A DNA stretch of 12,809 nt from SKKL01 sp046543225 (GTDB lineage: Bacteria; Actinomycetota; Acidimicrobiia; Acidimicrobiales; SKKL01): positions 1 to 12,809 of the forward strand of contig JBKGZW010000082.1 of the NCBI GenBank assembly GCA_046543225.1. The letters run 5' to 3'. The translations under genes were made by a program, and so were the position numbers. Below are positions 1-7,942 of the stretch, piece by piece. The notes under the pieces are model-generated. The model had not been told where the DNA came from. It made no database searches and worked only from the letters and a program-made list of their open reading frames with translations. Each line of letters opens with the position of its first letter. Positions within the stretch are counted from its first letter, which is position 1.

Positions 1-1569
1 GTCGATGATCTCGAGCACCACGTTGGGTTGATGCAACGTGCCCCCGTTGCCGAAGGTGCCGTAGGCGTTGGCCAGCTGCAGCGGGGTGACACCGATGTCG
101 GCCTGACCGATCGCCATGTTGACGTTGTCACCCGGGAACCAGGAGCCGTAGGGAAAGGCCTCGGGGTTCTCCTCGTGGCGACTGGCCTTGAGATCGGGAT
201 CGGGCAGCAGGCCGGGGTGATCGAGCGGTAGCGCCACGCCGCTGCGCTGACCGAGCCCGAGCTCGGCGGCGAAGTCCTGGATGGGCCGCTCTCCGTAGAC
301 GTCGCGCTGTCGCCAGAAGTCCTCGCCCAAGCGGTAGAAGTACACGTTGGAGGAGACCTCGAGCGCTCGAAGCAGGTCGACCCGCCCGTGGGGCTGGCGG
401 CCGGCGTTGTAGAACGTGCAGCGGTCCTCGCAGTCCTGGAGCCGGTAGTAGCCGGGATCGTCGATGGTGAACCCGGGCGAGCGCAGGCCCGAGGCGATCG
501 CGGCGTAGGCGGTGAAGAGCTTGAACGTCGAACCCACCTGGTAGGGGTTGCGCACAGCACGGTTGGTCAGCGGGCTGTGGAGCTCGCGGCTGCTCAACTC
601 CTCGTAGCGGGCCTGGGAGACACCGGAGGTGAGCTCGTTGGGGTCGAACGTGGGCGCCGACGCCATCGCGAGCAGCTCGCCGTTGGTCGGATCGACCACC
701 ACCGCCGAGCCTGCAGGAGCCGGTGGGGCGGCGCGTCCGCCCTGGGTGCGACCTCGGGCCAGCTCCATCTCCTCCTGGAGCGACCGCTCGACCACCCCCT
801 GCAGATCGATGTCGAGCGCCAGCCGCACGTCGGCCCCGGGCTGGGGATCGACCCGCTCGCGGATCCCGACCACGCGCCCCACCGAGTCGACCTCGAACAC
901 GATGCGGCCCGGCGTACCCCGCAAGAACTCCTCGAACATCTGCTCGACCCCCGCCTTGCCGATCGAGTCGCCACCCCGGTAGGGCTTGGGGGAGTCGCGC
1001 ACCTGCCTGAGCTCCTCGCCGTTGATCTCCCCCACGTATCCCACCACGTGGGCCGCCAGCGTGCCGTAGGGGTAGTCGCGCCGCCACGAGGGACGCACCG
1101 CGACCCCCGGCATCGTCGCCGTGCGCTCGTTGATGGTGATCCACAGGTCGGGATCCACGTCCTCGGCCACGACCACCGGCTGGTGCGGCTCACCCTGCCA
1201 GCTGTCGATCCGCTGCTCGAGCTCGTCGACGGTGACCGGTGTCCCGCTGCGGGACAGCTCGGTGGAAAGCAGCTGGAGGGTCTCGGCTCGCTGCCCGGGC
1301 TCGTCGCGTTCGGCCGCGTCGACCGCCTCGAGGTCGACGACGACCTCCATCGACTCGCGATTGTCGGCGAGGACCTTGCCGTCACGATCGAGGACCCGAC
1401 CCCGTGGCCCTTCGACCACGATGGTGCGCGTCCGGTTCGTCTCGGCTTGGGCCGAGTAGTCGGGGGCAGCCATCACCTGCAGGAACCACAGCCGGGAGAA
1501 CAGCGCGGTGAACAGTGCGATGGCGACGATGGCGAGGATGCTGAGTCGCAGGGGCTGGGAGTCGTTCAT
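1..1569 (-). CDS. mrdA: Penicillin-binding protein 2 (peptidoglycan transpeptidase), 3' end cut by window
   Basis: This is the cell-elongation class B transpeptidase, which cross-links peptidoglycan with a SEDS glycosyltransferase (RodA) and the MreBCD scaffold. 523 codons are visible from ATG at 1569 and the frame stays open to base 1. Residues about 11-31 form a membrane anchor. GPRGRVLDRDGKVLADN at 54-70 is the conserved N-terminal motif of class B PBPs. The catalytic SxxK is S347-T-F-K, and SSN at 406-408 is the second active-site motif. The KTG motif is not reached and should lie upstream of base 1 in window coordinates. It is the last visible gene of the mreB-mreC-mreD-mrdA run, 58 bases after mreD. 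No clear ribosome binding site precedes the ATG, so the start is moderately certain. Context favours PBP2 over the division enzyme PBP3/FtsI. Confidence 0.93.
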   Translation of the reverse strand, partial: MNDSQPLRLSILAIVAIALFTALFSRLWFLQVMAAPDYSAQAETNRTRTIVVEGPRGRVLDRDGKVLADNRESMEVVVDLEAVDAAERDEPGQRAETLQLLSTELSRSGTPVTVDELEQRIDSWQGEPHQPVVVAEDVDPDLWITINERTATMPGVAVRPSWRRDYPYGTLAAHVVGYVGEINGEELRQVRDSPKPYRGGDSIGKAGVEQMFEEFLRGTPGRIVFEVDSVGRVVGIRERVDPQPGADVRLALDIDLQGVVERSLQEEMELARGRTQGGRAAPPAPAGSAVVVDPTNGELLAMASAPTFDPNELTSGVSQARYEELSSRELHSPLTNRAVRNPYQVGSTFKLFTAYAAIASGLRSPGFTIDDPGYYRLQDCEDRCTFYNAGRQPHGRVDLLRALEVSSNVYFYRLGEDFWRQRDVYGERPIQDFAAELGLGQRSGVALPLDHPGLLPDPDLKASRHEENPEAFPYGSWFPGDNVNMAIGQADIGVTPLQLANAYGTFGNGGTLHQPNVVLEIID

Positions 1570-1627
1570 GGCCGCGGACCAGTCCAGCAGATCGCCCCGG
1601 TGTGCGTGGGGCGGGCTCCGCTGCGGT

Positions 1628-2146
1628 TCACGAGAGGTGCCTCACCCGTCGGTCGGGGTCCTCGACCGCCCACCGGACGACGGGGAACACGACCCAGATG
1701 GTCGCCAACGCCACGATGGCGCTCGCCGCCGCGATGCGCATCAGCGGTGCGTCGAGCAGGTGGCTCTGGCCGAACAGAGCCCCGACGACCGCCCACAGCA
1801 ATACCGAGGCCGGAGCGGCGACCACGGCGAGCGCCACCACCGCCAGACGTGAGCTTCGAAGCAGGTTGGCGGCCACGATCCCCGACACGTAGCCGACCCC
1901 GGTGAGCACCAGCGCGGTGAGCCCGAGCGGGGTGGTCAGCACCAGGTCGACCGCCAGCCCCGCGGCGAAGCCGACCACCGCACCTCGCTCGCGACCGAGT
2001 ACGAATCCCGCCGCCACCGCGATGACGACCATGACGTCGCCGGTGGCCCCGAACAGCTCGATCCGGTTGACGACGGCGAGTTGGACCACGAGCGCGACGA
2101 AGAGGACCACCCCCACCCGAACCGGGACAGGGACCATCGCCGCCAT
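1628..2146 (-). CDS. mreD: Rod shape-determining protein MreD
   Basis: This is a small integral membrane protein that links MreC and the cytoskeleton to the elongation complex. The 172 residues are almost wholly hydrophobic, with about five membrane segments at roughly 11-26, 38-51, 56-90 (probably two passes), 101-126 and 138-157. A short basic tail (RRVRHLS) follows. Sequence conservation in MreD is weak, so the call rests on length, hydrophobicity and its place between mreC and mrdA. Its ATG shares one base with the mreC stop (TGATG), which implies translational coupling. The length is normal for the family. Confidence 0.9.
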   Translation of the reverse strand: MAAMVPVPVRVGVVLFVALVVQLAVVNRIELFGATGDVMVVIAVAAGFVLGRERGAVVGFAAGLAVDLVLTTPLGLTALVLTGVGYVSGIVAANLLRSSRLAVVALAVVAAPASVLLWAVVGALFGQSHLLDAPLMRIAAASAIVALATIWVVFPVVRWAVEDPDRRVRHLS

Positions 2147-3015
2147 CAGCTGGGCGACCAGAGCAGGACGGTGATGAAGGTGAGCGCATCGAGGTCAGCG
2201 GCCAGCTCCACCGGCTGTCGCTGGCTCACCACGGCGTCGAGCTCGGGCAGCTCGCCCTCCAGGGCCTCGTCATCGTCGGGCGCCTCGCCGGTCAGGGGAC
2301 CGACCCTGCCCACCGGGATGTCGGGCGGATACAGGCTCCGGTCGAGCCCGCTGGTCTGCAGGTTGGCGCCGTCGGCCAGGACGAGGGAGCCGGACACGAC
2401 CAGCTCGGGATCGGCGCCACGTCCCTGGCCCTCGACCAGACCGGGAGCCTCGGAAGGGATGAGCCGGACCCCGACGCTCATCCTCGGGTCGGTGAGCAAC
2501 TGGATCACGGCCTGATCTGTCGTCACCCGGTCGACCCGTCCCACGAGACCGGCCCCGGTCACCGCTGGCATTCCGACCTCGATGCCATCGCTGCTGCCCT
2601 TGTCGATGGTGACGGCTTCTTCGAAGTTGCTGACCGGACCGCTGACGACCCGGCCGAGCACGTCGGGGATGTCGCCGGCAAAGGTCAGGTCGGATTGGGT
2701 GTAGACCTGCTCGAGCACCTCGCGGGCGGTCGTCTCGCGGAACTCCTGTCCCCGCAGCTCGGCCAGCTCTGCCCGGAGCCGAGCGTTCTCCTCCTCGAGC
2801 TCGCGATGGTTCCAGATGCCGTTCCACGCCGACCGCGCCGGACTCGTCGTCCAGTCGAGGGCGCTTCGGAACGGTGACAGCACGGTGAGGGCCGTACCGC
2901 GAGCGGTCTCGACCGGACCGAAGCCACGGGCGTCGAGGGTGACGAGCGTGATCGCCGTGAGCACCAACAACGCGAGGATGAATCGGGGGCGACCGCCGCG
3001 CTGAAACGACAACAC
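2146..3015 (-). CDS. mreC: Rod shape-determining protein MreC
   Basis: This bitopic membrane protein assembles outside the membrane and activates the PBP2/RodA pair. It has 289 residues from a GTG start. One membrane helix lies at about 12-27, then a short coiled coil at about 69-90 rich in E, L and R. The beta-rich MreC domain follows, with the typical DKGSSDGIEVGMPAV stretch at 139-153 and GAGLVGRV at 154-161. An acidic insert (DDDEALEGELPE) lies near residues 247-258, before the last strand. The gene starts 16 bases after mreB and its stop overlaps the mreD start, so the three look co-transcribed. No strong ribosome binding site is visible, and coupling to mreB is plausible. Confidence 0.95.
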   Translation of the reverse strand: MLSFQRGGRPRFILALLVLTAITLVTLDARGFGPVETARGTALTVLSPFRSALDWTTSPARSAWNGIWNHRELEEENARLRAELAELRGQEFRETTAREVLEQVYTQSDLTFAGDIPDVLGRVVSGPVSNFEEAVTIDKGSSDGIEVGMPAVTGAGLVGRVDRVTTDQAVIQLLTDPRMSVGVRLIPSEAPGLVEGQGRGADPELVVSGSLVLADGANLQTSGLDRSLYPPDIPVGRVGPLTGEAPDDDEALEGELPELDAVVSQRQPVELAADLDALTFITVLLWSPS

Positions 3016-3031
3016 GTCGGTGAGAAGACGA

Positions 3032-4069
<1,038 letters not shown>

Positions 4070-4077
4070 GCGGCGTG

Positions 4078-4085
4078 CCTCCCCC
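4078..4085 (-). promoter_or_regulatory. Ribosome binding site of mreB (decides the start)
   Basis: GGGGGAGG on the minus strand lies eight bases before the ATG at 4069. The alternative ATG at 4087-4085 overlaps this site and has no such element, which argues for the 345-residue product. Confidence 0.8.
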
Positions 4086-4106
4086 ATCAGCGGGATGTGG
4101 TGGGAG

Positions 4107-4122
4107 CACGGCCTGTGCCGTG
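4107..4122 (-). other. Small stem-loop in the mreB leader
   Basis: A perfect 6-bp inverted repeat (CACGGC / GCCGTG) with the four-base loop ACAG lies 37 bases before the chosen mreB start. If transcription begins in the ndk-mreB gap, this is in the 5' untranslated leader. It could affect mRNA stability or translation, but there is no direct evidence of function. Confidence 0.4.
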
Positions 4123-4143
4123 ACAGCCCCTACTCCGGCACCA

Positions 4144-4172
4144 AGATTGGCCCATTCGTAACAAGAATGCAA
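4144..4172 (-). promoter_or_regulatory. Weak candidate promoter for the mre genes
   Basis: The ndk-mreB gap contains the most AT-rich stretch in this part of the window. On the minus strand TTGCAT (4172-4167) and CAATCT (4149-4144) are 17 bases apart, but both match the sigma-70 consensus poorly. The size of the gap (124 bases, against 48 or less between neighbouring genes upstream) is the better argument for a promoter here. TTGACC overlapping the ndk stop codon is another possible -35 element but has no suitably spaced -10. Confidence 0.25.
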
Positions 4173-4193
4173 CCTTGGGCACCGAGGGCCCGG

Positions 4194-4604
4194 TCAACCC
4201 AGGCCCGGGAAGAAGAGCGCGATCTCTCGCGCGGCCGACTCGGGGCCGTCGGAACCGTGAATGAGGTTCTCGCCCATCTCGGTGGCAAGGTCGCCACGGA
4301 TGGTGCCCGGAGCGGCATCGAGCGGGTTGGTGGCGCCCATCATGGAACGGAGCACCTGCCAGGTGTCGTCGGGCCCCTGGACCACCATCACCATCGCCGG
4401 CGAGCGACCGATGAAGCTCACCAGGTCCTCGTAGAAGGGCTTGCCCTCGTGCTCGGCGTAGTGCGCGGCGGCGGTGTCACGATCGATGGTGCGCAGGTCG
4501 GCGGCCACGACCTGGAGGCCCTTGCGCTCGATCCGGCCGATGATCTCTCCGACCAGACCCCGCTCGACGGCGTCGGGCTTGCAGATGACGAGAGTGCGGT
4601 TCAT
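4194..4604 (-). CDS. ndk: Nucleoside diphosphate kinase
   Basis: This enzyme transfers the gamma-phosphate of ATP to other (d)NDPs through a phosphohistidine intermediate, balancing nucleoside triphosphate pools in the cytoplasm. The 136 residues are the usual length. RTLVICKPDAVERGLVGEI near the N-terminus is typical. The catalytic His116 sits in the signature NLIHGSDGPESAAREIALFF (113-132). The gene starts with ATG 48 bases downstream of folC. A folC-ndk neighbourhood is familiar from other actinobacteria. No strong ribosome binding site is visible. Confidence 0.98.
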   Translation of the reverse strand: MNRTLVICKPDAVERGLVGEIIGRIERKGLQVVAADLRTIDRDTAAAHYAEHEGKPFYEDLVSFIGRSPAMVMVVQGPDDTWQVLRSMMGATNPLDAAPGTIRGDLATEMGENLIHGSDGPESAAREIALFFPGLG

Positions 4605-4619
4605 GGCCGGAACGGTAGG

Positions 4620-4640
4620 CGACCGAGGTTCGATCGGTCG
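4620..4640 (-). other. Stem-loop between folC and ndk
   Basis: A perfect 7-bp inverted repeat (CGACCGA / TCGGTCG) with a seven-base loop lies in the 48-base gap. A second, imperfect pairing (GGTTTCGA with TCGAACC) overlaps it, so alternative folds are possible. No T-run follows. It may be an mRNA processing or attenuation point, and that role is inference only. Confidence 0.4.
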
Positions 4641-4652
4641 AAACCGACGGAC

Positions 4653-5981
4653 CTACAGGAGCTCTTCGTCGGCCTTGGCCAGCGCTGCTTCGGCCGCCCG
4701 CGTGTACTCGGCCCTGATCTCGCCGACGACGTAGATGGATCCTGCCACCACGATGAGGTCCTCCTCGTCGGCCAGCGCCACGGTGCGCGCCACCGCTTCG
4801 ACCGGATCGGGGACGATCTCGACCGCCACCCCTGCGCCCTCGACGACCGGTGCCAGCTCGGCGGCCGAGCGGGCCCGGGGGGAGTCGGGGCTGCACACCA
4901 CGACGAGGTCGAAGGAGTTGACCTCGAGGGCGGCCAGCATCTCGGCGGGATCCTGCTGGGCGAGACAGCCGAACACCAGGTACCGGCTGCCGATGACCGA
5001 GAAGCTCTCGGCCAGCGCATCCGCCAGTGACGCCGCGCCGTCGGGGTTGTGGGCGCAGTCGAGCAGCACCGACGGGCTGTGGGCCACCGCTTCGAGCCGA
5101 CCCGGGATGGTGAGGGTGGCGAACGCCTCGGTGACCAGGTCAGGGTCGAGCGACCGATCGAAGAAGGCCTCGACCGCGGTCACCGCGCAGGCGGCGTTGT
5201 CGGCCTGGTGAGCACCGTGGACGGGCAGGAACAGCTCGTCGTAGTGACCGTGCGGCGTGCGGAGCTCGACCAACCGGCCTCCGACCGCCAGCTGGTTGTC
5301 CACCGTCTCGAAGTCCTCGCCACGGACCCAGAGCCGGGCTGCACCCGCCGCTTCGAAGATGGGGCGCAGCTCGGGGTCGGCTTCGCCCAGCACGAAGGTG
5401 CTCGACGGGGTGACGATGCCTGCCTTCTCCTCGGCGACGGCGGCGCGCCACCCGACGGCACCGTCGGTGTGGTCGGCGGCGACGCGGGTCAGGACGGCGA
5501 CGTCGGCGTCGGCGATGTTGGTGCAGTCGTAGCGACCGAGCAGGCCGACCTCGAGCACCGCCACGTCGATGGCCACGTCGGCGAAGTGGGCGAACGCCGC
5601 GGTGGTGAGGATCTCGAAGTGCGACGGTGGCCCGTCGATGAGCGACTCGATCGCGGCGACCGCGCCGATGGCGGCGGCCAGTTCATCGTCGGCGATCGGC
5701 TCGAGATCGACCGAGATGCGTTCGTTGATGCGTTCGAGGTGAGGGCTCGTGTAGGTGCCGACCTTGAGTCCGCTGGCAGCGAGCAGGTTGGTCACCATCC
5801 GGGCCACCGACCCCTTGCCGTTGGTACCGGTGAGGTGGATGACCGGATAGGCCTGGTGCGGGTCGCCCAGCACCCGCGCCATCTCGCGGGTGCGCTCGAG
5901 GGACGCTCCCTGCGGGCGTCCGGCGTTGGCTTCGAGGTTGATGTGGCGATCGAGCCAGGCGAGGGCCTCGCGGTAGTTCAC
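4653..5981 (-). CDS. folC: Folylpolyglutamate synthase / dihydrofolate synthase
   Basis: This Mur-ligase-family enzyme adds glutamate to (dihydro)pteroate or folates using ATP, which retains folates in the cell. It has 442 residues from GTG at 5981. Visible motifs are P-loop TGTNGKGS (51-58), omega-loop TSPHLERINERI (79-90), EVGLLGRYDCTN (144-155, where the family usually has GGRxDxTN), the EEKAGI lysine K186, and DCAHNPDG (308-315) of the C-terminal domain. The frame is open to 6110, but that extension overlaps the end of clpX, is Arg/Ala-rich and unlike the family. GTG at 5981 gives the normal N-terminus (NYREALAWL) and lies 20 bases after the clpX stop. No ribosome binding site precedes it, so coupling to clpX is likely. 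Whether it also has dihydrofolate synthase activity cannot be told from sequence. Confidence 0.95.
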   Translation of the reverse strand: MNYREALAWLDRHINLEANAGRPQGASLERTREMARVLGDPHQAYPVIHLTGTNGKGSVARMVTNLLAASGLKVGTYTSPHLERINERISVDLEPIADDELAAAIGAVAAIESLIDGPPSHFEILTTAAFAHFADVAIDVAVLEVGLLGRYDCTNIADADVAVLTRVAADHTDGAVGWRAAVAEEKAGIVTPSSTFVLGEADPELRPIFEAAGAARLWVRGEDFETVDNQLAVGGRLVELRTPHGHYDELFLPVHGAHQADNAACAVTAVEAFFDRSLDPDLVTEAFATLTIPGRLEAVAHSPSVLLDCAHNPDGAASLADALAESFSVIGSRYLVFGCLAQQDPAEMLAALEVNSFDLVVVCSPDSPRARSAAELAPVVEGAGVAVEIVPDPVEAVARTVALADEEDLIVVAGSIYVVGEIRAEYTRAAEAALAKADEELL

Positions 5982-6001
5982 CGGCGCAGCTGGGTCATCG
6001 A

Positions 6002-7282
6002 TCAGGAGGCGGCGCGACGGGGCCGCTGCTGCTGCTCGCGAGGGGCCTCTCCCCTGGGCACCAGCGTGGGGTTGACCTTGTCGAGCACGACCGTGGCGTC
6101 GATGACGCACTTCTCGATGTCGTCGCGGCTGGGCAGGTCGTACATGACGTTGAGCAGCACCTCTTCGAGGATGGCCCGCAGGCCACGCGCCCCGGTGCCC
6201 CGCAACAACGCCTGGTCGGCCACCGCTTCGAGGGCGTCGGTGCTGAACTCGAGCTCGACGTCCTCGAGCTCGAAGAAGCGCTGGTACTGCTTGATCAGCG
6301 CGTTCTTCGGTTCGGACAGGATGCGGATCAGCGCCTCCTGGTCGAGGTTGGACACCGGGCCGATGACCGGCAACCGACCGACGAACTCGGGGATGAGCCC
6401 GAACTTGAGCAGATCCTCGGGCAGCACCTGGGCGACCAGCTCACCGAGATCGGAGTCGTCGCGGGTGCGCAGCTCGGCACCGAAGCCCATGCCCTTCTTG
6501 CCGATGCGGTTCTCGATGATCTTCTCGATGCCGGCGAAGGCACCACCACAGATGAACAAGATGTTGGTGGTGTCGATCTGGATGAACTCTTGATGGGGGT
6601 GCTTGCGCCCGCCCTGGGGCGGCACCGATGCGGTGGTGCCTTCGAGGATCTTCAACAGGGCCTGCTGCACGCCCTCGCCCGAGACGTCGCGGGTGATCGA
6701 GGGGTTCTCGCTCTTGCGGGCGACCTTGTCGACCTCGTCGATGTAGATGATGCCGGTCTCGGCCTTCTTGACGTCGTAGTCGGCCGACTGGATGAGCTTG
6801 AGCAGGATGTTCTCGACGTCCTCGCCCACGTAGCCGGCCTCGGTGAGGGCGGTGGCATCCGCGATGGCGAAGGGCACGTTGAGCATGCGGGCCAGGGTGC
6901 GGGCCATCTCGGTCTTGCCGCAGCCGGTGGGGCCGATGAGCATGATGTTCGACTTGGACAGCTCGACCTCGTCGTCACGTCCGCCCGAGTGCTGCACCCG
7001 CTTGTAGTGGTTGTAGACCGCTACCGACAGGATCTTCTTGGCCAGTTCCTGTCCGACGATGTAGTCGTTGAGGAACTCGTAGATCTCGCGCGGCTTGGGA
7101 AGCTGATCGAACGACAGGTCGGCGCCTTCGGACAGCTCTTCCTCGATGATCTCGTTGCAGAGATCGATGCACTCGTCGCAGATGTAGACACCCGGGCCGG
7201 CGATCAGCTTCTTGACCTGCTTCTGTGACTTGCCACAGAACGAGCACTTGAGAAGCTCGCCCCCGTCTCCGAACTTGGCCAC
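6002..7282 (-). CDS. clpX: ATP-dependent Clp protease ATP-binding subunit ClpX
   Basis: ClpX is a hexameric AAA+ unfoldase that feeds tagged substrates to ClpP. The 426 residues start with an N-terminal zinc-binding domain (C13, C16, C35, C38). Then come Walker A GPTGCGKT (117-124), pore loop GYVG (150-153), Walker B IIYIDEVD (178-185), arginine finger R303 in GLIPEFVGRLPV, and sensor-2 GTGARGLR near the C-terminal domain. The ClpP-docking IGF loop appears as MGFG (265-268). The GTG start has GGGGGA seven bases upstream. The gene lies 30 bases after clpP, and a tig-clpP-clpX order is widely conserved. Length is normal. Confidence 0.98.
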   Translation of the reverse strand: MAKFGDGGELLKCSFCGKSQKQVKKLIAGPGVYICDECIDLCNEIIEEELSEGADLSFDQLPKPREIYEFLNDYIVGQELAKKILSVAVYNHYKRVQHSGGRDDEVELSKSNIMLIGPTGCGKTEMARTLARMLNVPFAIADATALTEAGYVGEDVENILLKLIQSADYDVKKAETGIIYIDEVDKVARKSENPSITRDVSGEGVQQALLKILEGTTASVPPQGGRKHPHQEFIQIDTTNILFICGGAFAGIEKIIENRIGKKGMGFGAELRTRDDSDLGELVAQVLPEDLLKFGLIPEFVGRLPVIGPVSNLDQEALIRILSEPKNALIKQYQRFFELEDVELEFSTDALEAVADQALLRGTGARGLRAILEEVLLNVMYDLPSRDDIEKCVIDATVVLDKVNPTLVPRGEAPREQQQRPRRAAS

Positions 7283-7289
7283 TGCTACA

Positions 7290-7295
7290 TCCCCC
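7290..7295 (-). promoter_or_regulatory. Ribosome binding site of clpX
   Basis: GGGGGA lies seven bases before the GTG start at 7282, in the 30-base clpP-clpX gap. It supports that GTG. The nearby ATG in the same leader is followed at once by TAG and is not a usable start. Confidence 0.7.
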
Positions 7296-7312
7296 GATTC
7301 GGGTCGTTCCGG

Positions 7313-7942
7313 CTAGGCGCTCGCAGCGCGAATCGCTCCAGTGTTGTCGACATCGGCCCTCGAGGTGAGGACCTCGTCGATGAGCCCGTACTCCTTGGCC
7401 GCGTTGGCGTCCATGACGAAGTCGCGGTCGGTGTCGGCCTGGATCTTCTCGACGGGCTGGCCGGTGTGGAACGCCAGCACGTCCTCGAGCGAGGTCTTGA
7501 GGCGCAGGATCTCCTTGGCCGCCAGCTCGACATCGGAGGCCTGGCCCTGTGCCCCGGAGTAGGGCTGGTGGATGATGATCCGTGAGTGCGGGAGCGCGAG
7601 GCGCTTCCCGGGGGTCCCGGCGGCGAGCAGCACCGCGGCCGCCGACGCGGCCTGGCCCAGACAGATCGTGTTGATGTCGGCCTTGATGTAGGACATCGTG
7701 TCGTAGATGGCGAACATGGCGTTGATGTCGCCACCGGGTGAGTTGATGTAGAGGTTGATGTCCTTGTCGGGGTTCTCCGACTCGAGGAAGATCATCTCGG
7801 CGCACACCACGTTGGCGACGTCGTCGCTGATGGGGAACCCAAGGAACACGATGTGCTCGCGCAACAGCTTGCCGAACAGGCTGGAGCTGCGTTCACCCCG
7901 GTTGGTCTGCTCCCAGATCTCGGGGTTCGGGATGTAGGTCAC
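7313..7942 (-). CDS. clpP: ATP-dependent Clp protease proteolytic subunit ClpP
   Basis: This serine peptidase forms a barrel of two heptameric rings that degrades proteins unfolded by ClpX. It has 209 residues. The catalytic triad is visible as Ser100 (GQAASAAA), His125 (RIIIHQP) and Asp174 (TDRDFVM). SPGGDINAMFAIYDTM at 68-83 is the usual oxyanion and handle region. The start is GTG at 7942, overlapping the tig stop codon as GTGA, so the two are probably translationally coupled. Only one clpP lies here, while many actinobacteria carry two adjacent, co-functional clpP genes. Confidence 0.98.
   Translation of the reverse strand: MTYIPNPEIWEQTNRGERSSSLFGKLLREHIVFLGFPISDDVANVVCAEMIFLESENPDKDINLYINSPGGDINAMFAIYDTMSYIKADINTICLGQAASAAAVLLAAGTPGKRLALPHSRIIIHQPYSGAQGQASDVELAAKEILRLKTSLEDVLAFHTGQPVEKIQADTDRDFVMDANAAKEYGLIDEVLTSRADVDNTGAIRAASA

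Noticed and set aside
128..1144. 338-residue minus-strand frame overlapping mrdA
   Set aside because: It is out of frame with PBP2, whose motifs (STFK, SSN) are intact in the frame I annotate. The competing product is low-complexity Arg/Gly/Ala.
1629..1631. GTG overlapping the mreD stop as a start for mrdA
   Set aside because: It is 62 bases from the ATG at 1569 and therefore in another frame.
5982..6110. Upstream extension of folC
   Set aside because: The extra residues are Arg/Ala-rich, overlap the end of clpX in another frame and match nothing in the family.
7293..7303. Palindrome CCCGATTCGGG before clpX
   Set aside because: The centre is one base, so it cannot form an RNA hairpin, and one short GC palindrome in this composition is not evidence of an operator.
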